Part shown: piece after piece, positions 59,338 to 64,000 of the stretch
Numbering within the stretch: the first letter of the stretch is position 1
How the letters are laid out: each line of letters begins with the position of its first letter
Origin: Macrocystis pyrifera
Lineage: Eukaryota > Sar > Phaeophyceae > Laminariales > Laminariaceae
Length of the DNA stretch: 64,000 bases
Direction of reading: 5' to 3'
Assembly (NCBI GenBank): GCA_031763025.1
Contig: JASSKH010000019.1
Location: 11,716,009-11,780,008, forward strand
Made by a program: the position numbers and the translations under genes
Notes under the pieces: generated by a model
The model's database searches: none
What the model was told of the DNA's origin: nothing
Seen by the model: only the letters and a program-made list of their open reading frames with translations

Positions 59338-60378
59338 CCCACCCATGCGAAAACAGGGCCATATGTACCCGTTTTGAGTCCCGCCGTTCTCTTTGGCTTT
59401 GGCATACTCGGCCAAATGTCTCGCAGCCCAAGGTAGCTGACATCCAGACGAATCTGTAGACCTAAGATCAATCGATGTACCCCAACGCTGCGGGCCTGGT
59501 TGGACCAATACCGTAAACCCTTCATGCCAGAAAAAACGTCTTGTATCGTTCAAAAAACGTGATTTTTGTACCAGTTTCAGTATATGCACGCTCCCCGACT
59601 GGTAAGGAAGCTTGCTGGATTCACCCGTATTGGGGGCAGCTATTCTTCTATGGTTTTTCCCGTTGGGCAGAACGCCTACTCCATAGAACATGGTAATTTA
59701 TACGTAGACGATTCTGTAGGTCTCTCTTGAGCCTTGCAGCCCAAGGTAGCGGTGCGGTTTGATCCAATGACGTAAACCTAGAATGCTCGAAAAAATGTCG
59801 TATTCCCTTGAAAAAAAAAAGGTTTTTGTACCATTTTTAGTATGCGCAGGCTAGCCTACCGGTCAGAAAGGTTGTCGGAATCACCCGTATTGGGGGCAGC
59901 CATTCTTCTATGGTTTTTCCCGTTGGACAGAACGCCTACTCCATAGAACATGGTAATTTACACGTAGATGATTCTGTAGGCCTCTCTTGAGTCTTGCAGC
60001 CCAAGGTAGCGGAGCGGTTTGATCCGATGACGTACCTAGAATGCTCGAAAAAATGTCGTAAAATCCTTGAAAAAATGATGTTTTTGTACCATTTTTAGTA
60101 TGCGCAGGCTAGCCTACCGGTAAGAAAGCTTGTCGGAACCACCCGTAACGGGGGCAACCATTCAATGTTTGTTCGTCTTGGACAGAACGCCTACTCCATA
60201 AAATATGGCTGAATTCCGGACGGATCCATGAACCCGATGCCCATGTTATTGCATTATCCTGCAATGAAGAAAAATACAGTACCACATACCTACTGCTGTT
60301 TATAAACGGCCTTTTCCACCATTCAAACGGTGCTGTGGTACCGTTATTTGCATATGCAAGCTTGCCCACCTGTTGCAA
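59338..60378 (-). repeat. Tandem array of ~86-codon coding-like units
   Basis: Units of 258-260 bases repeat head-to-tail (marker TTGTACC at 59566, 59826 and 60084, with a more diverged unit beyond 60330). On the minus strand each unit reads, with frame changes, 'LAY-NGT', 'LPWAARLKR' or its variant, 'LWSRRSVQ' and 'NGCPQYG'. The most open unit spans 60109-60378. A period divisible by or near three and peptide-level similarity suggest exons or repeat domains of a decayed minus-strand protein. I cannot name the domain. Confidence 0.55.
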
Positions 60379-60843
60379 AACAAAAGAACGTCAGGTGCAC
60401 CCGCTTTTGCGCTGCTGTTCATCGTGATCTCGATACAGTGCTCACAAGGTCAGGGATGGGATATAGATGACGTGAAGACGGTCCTATCAATAGCCCTCAA
60501 GTATACTTGCATTATGATGTTGTCAAGAAAACACCAAAACCGTGAGTGTGACATACTGCAAACACCGGCGTAGCGTTCAATAACAAAACCGCCTTTTCTT
60601 GTGCTGTGGGGTTCATACGCAGGCGCGCACACAGCGCCTGTTCCGGTGAATGCTTCGGCGATGGATCTTCCTGCGATGTTGTGCGCTCAGCCACGACCGA
60701 GTCACTGGCGCAAGCAGGAAGAAGTTGAACGTGACCTGGGGCTCGAGGAGCAGGCCGTCAGCAAGTATTTTAGGAATTTGTGCGGAGGCACGCATGGCAG
60801 GAAGAATTACGACGAGGCCGTTTCGCTCCCGCGGCATCAATAA
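60361..60843 (+). CDS. Possible two-exon secreted peptide (weak)
   Basis: A frame after 60361 contains a strong hydrophobic stretch (APAFALLFIVISIQCSQGQG) that looks like a signal peptide and runs to a GTGAGT donor at 60542. An acceptor ending at 60622 (ATACGCAG) rejoins in the right phase to a second exon ending at 60843, with EEVERDLGLEEQAVSKYF. Against it: no ATG precedes the hydrophobic stretch in frame, the intron would be only 81 bases, and a 203-codon minus frame overlaps. Treat as speculative. Confidence 0.15.
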
Positions 60844-61545
60844 TAAAAAAAAAGCATTCTTATTTCTCGTCCTGGGGGGGGGGGTGCATGGTGTACTACC
60901 AACACATGAACGCTTTGCTTTGCTCGCACCGCAAACATGTTGTAAACAATTTAACTTTTCGACTTGATTAGTTTTCGTGTGTCGCGGATGCCATTGCCAA
61001 TAACTAAGCGTATCCCTTTTTATTTGGCTACGGAAACAAGAAGGAACGCGTTCGTCGCTAAGCCCAAACACCAAAACCTTGTCAGACAATCGGAAAATTA
61101 CAGCAAGTTTTAGCCCTGGCGTCCAAACTAGACCCTGCTCGCTCACCCGCCTAACTACCACCCACGAAAAAATTCCATCGATTTCAAAGGACAAAACAAC
61201 TTCAGATATAGCGCATGCGTTCATACCACCAAAGCGCCAGCATCCGTTCTACGAGCAAACTCCATCTTACAACAAACATCTCCATTGCGCCCAGCAGTAA
61301 CTGAACATAGGCACACACTGCTTATCCCTAACCCAAGACACAATGTGCTCAGACACAATGTACTGCGGCGAATCTGGAATTATTACTCGCAACGAAGTAC
61401 AACACGTTTTCGTCTGCGCTGCATCTCTGCTTGTGGTGCTCGAAAACGCCAGTGGGGGCGGAGGTTCGGGGGGGGGGGTGACGAGGATACCCTCCACCCC
61501 ACCCCCCCGAAAAAAACAAATTAAAACGCCTATTGAGATTCTTCA
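60844..61545. other. Stretch without a firmly supported gene
   Basis: A minus-strand ATG frame spans 60613-61224 but shows no motif. A piece of the tandem unit described next (FEHHKQR) lies on the minus strand at 61349-61450. G and C runs are frequent. Confidence 0.3.
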
Positions 61546-62440
61546 TCACTTCTGCCTAAAAAACGCCAGCACGACCTCCTGGGGAACAACCTCCGTCATG
61601 CCGGGTGGGGATGTTTGGGGCGGGGGCGGGGGGGGGGGCACGAGAGTGGACCCCCCTCATAAAGAAAACATGCTCGCTCAATCAGATTCTCAATCACTCA
61701 TGCCTAAGCAACGCCAGGGGGGGGGGTAGCTGGGGGGGAAGGAGGGGAGAGGTGTACTCATTTTCTGTTCGCCTCACATCAATTGAACACTGACCACTCC
61801 TCCCTTCCGAGACGGAGCACCCTTCATGCTCGTAATAAAGCCACCACCACCAGCAGTTGGGCGCTCACTACGTTTTCTTGACTATAATTCATAGGTACCT
61901 TTTGCTTCATCTTATCCCCTTGCTGTTTCGCCGTCTGCGGCCATCGTCTCTCTCCTACAATACAGGTCCTTTAGTCACTGCTATCTAGTGTACCTAATGT
62001 AAAAGCGACGAGGGTATAGCCCCTACCCCCCCCCCCCCCCCCCCAAGAAAAACCCCCTACACTTTCTTCATCAATTCTGTCCAAGTAACGCCAGCGCAAC
62101 CTCATTGGGAACACCCTTCGTGTGCTCGGGCGGGAGTGTTTGTAGGAGGGGGGGCGACGAGGGTAGACCCCCTCAAAAACAAAAATTACTAGCCTAACGA
62201 GATTATTCACTTGTGCCTAAGCATCGCCAGCACAACCTCCTTGGGAATACCCTCCATGCCGTCCCCACTAAATATCCCCATCATGCGCTTCAAGCACCGG
62301 CCACGCCTGCATTGATTGCCGGCACCCCTGCACCCAATCCCACCAGCCGCGTTGTACTTCAAATAACTTCTAACGGTGCGTGCGAGGATGTAGGGCACAG
62401 CGTCATCACCTCCGCGCTTTTTCTGGTGCTCGAAATTGGC
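61546..62440 (-). repeat. Tandem units sharing one conserved C-terminal peptide
   Basis: Four minus-strand units end in the same short tail and a stop: GIPKEVVLAMLRHK at 62207, GVPNEVALALLGQN at 62071, (P)LALLRHE at 61694, and VVPQEVVLAFFRQK at 61546. An upstream part (FEHQKKRGGDD near 62430) has a partner FEHHKQRCSAD at 61349-61450. Units are separated by G/C-homopolymer-rich DNA. Preserved stops and conservative substitutions suggest duplicated terminal exons of a protein family I do not recognise. No complete gene could be assembled. Confidence 0.5.
62026..62044. repeat. Poly-C run of 19 bases
   Basis: One of several G or C homopolymers at 61460-62500. The density makes G-quadruplex formation on the G-rich strand likely. 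Confidence 0.9.
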
Positions 62441-62855
62441 CTGCACACGGGCCGGGCGGCGGATGGGGGGTGGGGAGGGGGGTGGGGGAGGGGGGTGCAC
62501 TCATTATCATGCATGGCCATAGTCGTATGACGAGGGGGGTACTCAATATCATGCATGCCCGTAGTCGTATGACCATACACCCTCACATCCCTACAATGCC
62601 GGTACGGAGCGCGTCGGGTTTCCAACGACCAGGCAGACGGTGCTTGCGCCAAGCGCCAAGCGCCGTGAGGTGTTGGGCAAGTCGCATGAAGGGTGAGCTG
62701 CATCCTACTAACAACCGCTGGAGAGGCGGATTTTCTTGCATATTGGTCACAGCATCAATGCATTTATGGAATTTCTGGTGTGGCCACCTCGATAGACTAT
62801 AGCAAATAGGACCTGCGGTACGCCCAAAAAACTATACATTTTCATCTTTGTACTA
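62441..62855. other. Stretch without a gene
   Basis: A G-rich segment (62461-62497) is followed by a two-fold 'atcatgcatg-cc-tagtcgtatgac' repeat at 62507-62575. No gene seen. Confidence 0.4.
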
Positions 62856-62960
62856 TTACGGGGGTCCATAGTTAACGGGACCAAATTTTGTTAGTAAGAA
62901 TAGGTAAATATATAGGTTTTTGTGTATACCATAGGTCCTATTAACTATGGACCCCCGTAA
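62856..62960. mobile_element. Palindromic MITE, copy 2
   Basis: Ends TTACGGGGGTCCATAGTTAA on both sides reading inward, flanked by TA (62854-62855 and 62961-62962). The interior is the reverse complement of copy 1. Confidence 0.9.
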
Positions 62961-62964
62961 TAAC

Positions 62965-62998
62965 AATATTTCGTTCTATTTACTCTAGGTCCCCCGTA
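62965..62998. mobile_element. Palindromic MITE, terminal fragment
   Basis: Only one end survives (ATTTACTCTAGGTCCCCCGTA), five bases after copy 2. Confidence 0.65.
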
Positions 62999-63200
62999 CT
63001 GACTCGACACTGCGGCGCACTATGCTCCCCTCTTGTAGTGTCATGCGTGTACTACTGCTGTACAATACGACAGATCATCGATCCCTACTTCCTGATCGAC
63101 ATACATGAGAACTGATCTGTTACGAATCTTGTATGGTATAGATGACGTCCGCGGCAGCTCGTTACAAGGGAGGCACGAGGCGTGCAATTTGAATGAACTA

Positions 63201-63308
63201 TTATACGGGGGGCCATAGTAAACAGGACCAACGGTACACACAACAATTTATGCATTTACCTGTTTTGAATAAAAAAAATTGGTCCTATTTTTTATGGGTC
63301 CCTCGTAA
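63201..63308. mobile_element. Palindromic MITE, copy 3
   Basis: Ends TTATACGGGGGGCCATAGTA and the complement of GGGTCCCTCGTAA, with TA on both sides. More diverged than copies 1 and 2. Confidence 0.85.
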
Positions 63309-63668
63309 TAACACGACTACTGCTGATACTAGTAAAATCTGCGCCAACTAAAAAAAATGTATACACAGATCCCGCACAGCATCTTACAACGGAAGGTTAG
63401 GTCAGTCAAATATATGCCGCAGACCATGAACTACTGCTGTTGCACACCGTGCAAGGTGTTTGTACAAGCACGGTTTTCAACACGGCGGTGTCTTGTGTTT
63501 CGGGTCATTTTTCGTTCGTACGTACGTACACGTCTCTGCTCCTGGTATAATAGACCACTACACAAAAAAAAGCCTGGGGGAAAAAGCGCGTAATAAAATA
63601 AGGTCGATCGATATACATTTCCCCAGTCATATTTATTTTTCTCTGCTGCAAGGCAGGTAATCTATTAT

Positions 63669-63773
63669 TTACGGGCGACCATAGTAAATAGCACCTGTGG
63701 TGCAGACAAAAACCTACATATTGATCTATTTTTTCTGACAATATTTGGTCCTGTTTACTATGGACCCCCGTAA
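63669..63773. mobile_element. Palindromic MITE, copy 4
   Basis: Left end TTACGGGCGACCATAGTAAA, right end TTTACTATGGACCCCCGTAA. The interior shares 'gacaaaaacctac' and 'gacaatatttggtcc' with copy 1. Confidence 0.85.
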
Positions 63774-64000
63774 TAGAACCAACACCACACAAGACAGTGA
63801 GCAAATACCAGTGGTGTGATCATTGTTCCGTCCCACCCTACGGCGGAACCTACGTACGACGAGGCATCAACCACGCACCTCAATGCCTAGCTACCCCAGA
63901 GATGATGTCCACCTGCTGGCGGCTGCAAGTGCCGGCACTCGGCCGGGAATCCTTCCTCTGCTTCTGCAGCGGCGTCTCACAAAGGCAGTCGCCAGCTTGT
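63774..64000. other. No feature seen
   Basis: The last 227 bases are more GC-rich than the MITE cluster but carry no motif I recognise. They may belong to a gene beyond the window. Confidence 0.4.

Noticed and set aside
60613..61224. 203-codon minus ATG frame as a gene
   Set aside because: The N-terminal third looks plausible, but the rest is unlike a protein, no splice site improves it, and tandem-repeat decay surrounds it.
1..64000. CRISPR array, bacterial defence island or prophage
   Set aside because: Repeats are not spacer-repeat arrays of uniform length, introns and retroelements mark the DNA as eukaryotic, and no defence-type enzyme was seen.

Overview
The window looks like gene-poor, repeat-rich nuclear DNA of a eukaryote. 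There are no bacterial operons, no ribosome-binding-site logic and no tRNA, rRNA or CRISPR array that I could support. The one clear host-type gene is spliced by a GT-AG intron. The repeats include Ty3-like, DIRS-like and hAT-like elements, palindromic MITEs, CAG-rich arrays and long homopolymer runs. A large algal or other protist genome fits, and a brown alga or related stramenopile is my best guess, but nothing in the window proves the lineage.

Layout. 1-6343 holds no gene I recognise. 6344-8176 is a probable secreted GDPH (root-cap/von Willebrand D-like) protein gene with a phase-0 intron and one in-frame TGA. 10667-11530 is a hAT-like non-autonomous element with a perfect 8-bp target duplication. 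17056-21900 is a tandem duplication of a ~0.7-kb unit; one copy is split by an internally deleted Ty3-like LTR element (17456-20853) and the other is an intact empty site. That element's integrase has a stop codon exactly at the DD35E glutamate. 28090-32912 is a decayed DIRS-type retroelement with tyrosine recombinase, YVDD reverse transcriptase and A1-ORFs-B1-A2-B2 split direct repeats; its last repeat carries a MITE. 33741-34302 (minus) is a broken exon-like frame. 38940-41215 is a CAG-rich array. 44488-46672 is a foldback-like element built of ~42-bp repeats in alternating orientation inside a perfect 17-bp inverted repeat. 47550-51432 is a patchwork of minisatellites and dispersed repeats. 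52564-57845 is a young LTR element without recognisable gag-pol, bounded by a perfect GGAAC duplication, with a hAT-like element (54741-56228, perfect 8-bp duplication) nested inside. 59338-60378 and 61546-62440 are two different tandem arrays of coding-like units on the minus strand. 62856-63773 is a cluster of palindromic MITEs.

The sequence tells mainly a story of mobile elements: insertions can be ordered by nesting (MITE in DIRS, hAT in LTR, LTR in tandem duplication), and most coding remnants carry stops or frameshifts. I found no multi-gene pathway or defence-type system. The least conventional signals are the foldback-like 42-bp array, three scattered copies of one conserved peptide, the tandem arrays of short coding units, and a strong excess of the octamer TACTGCTG.
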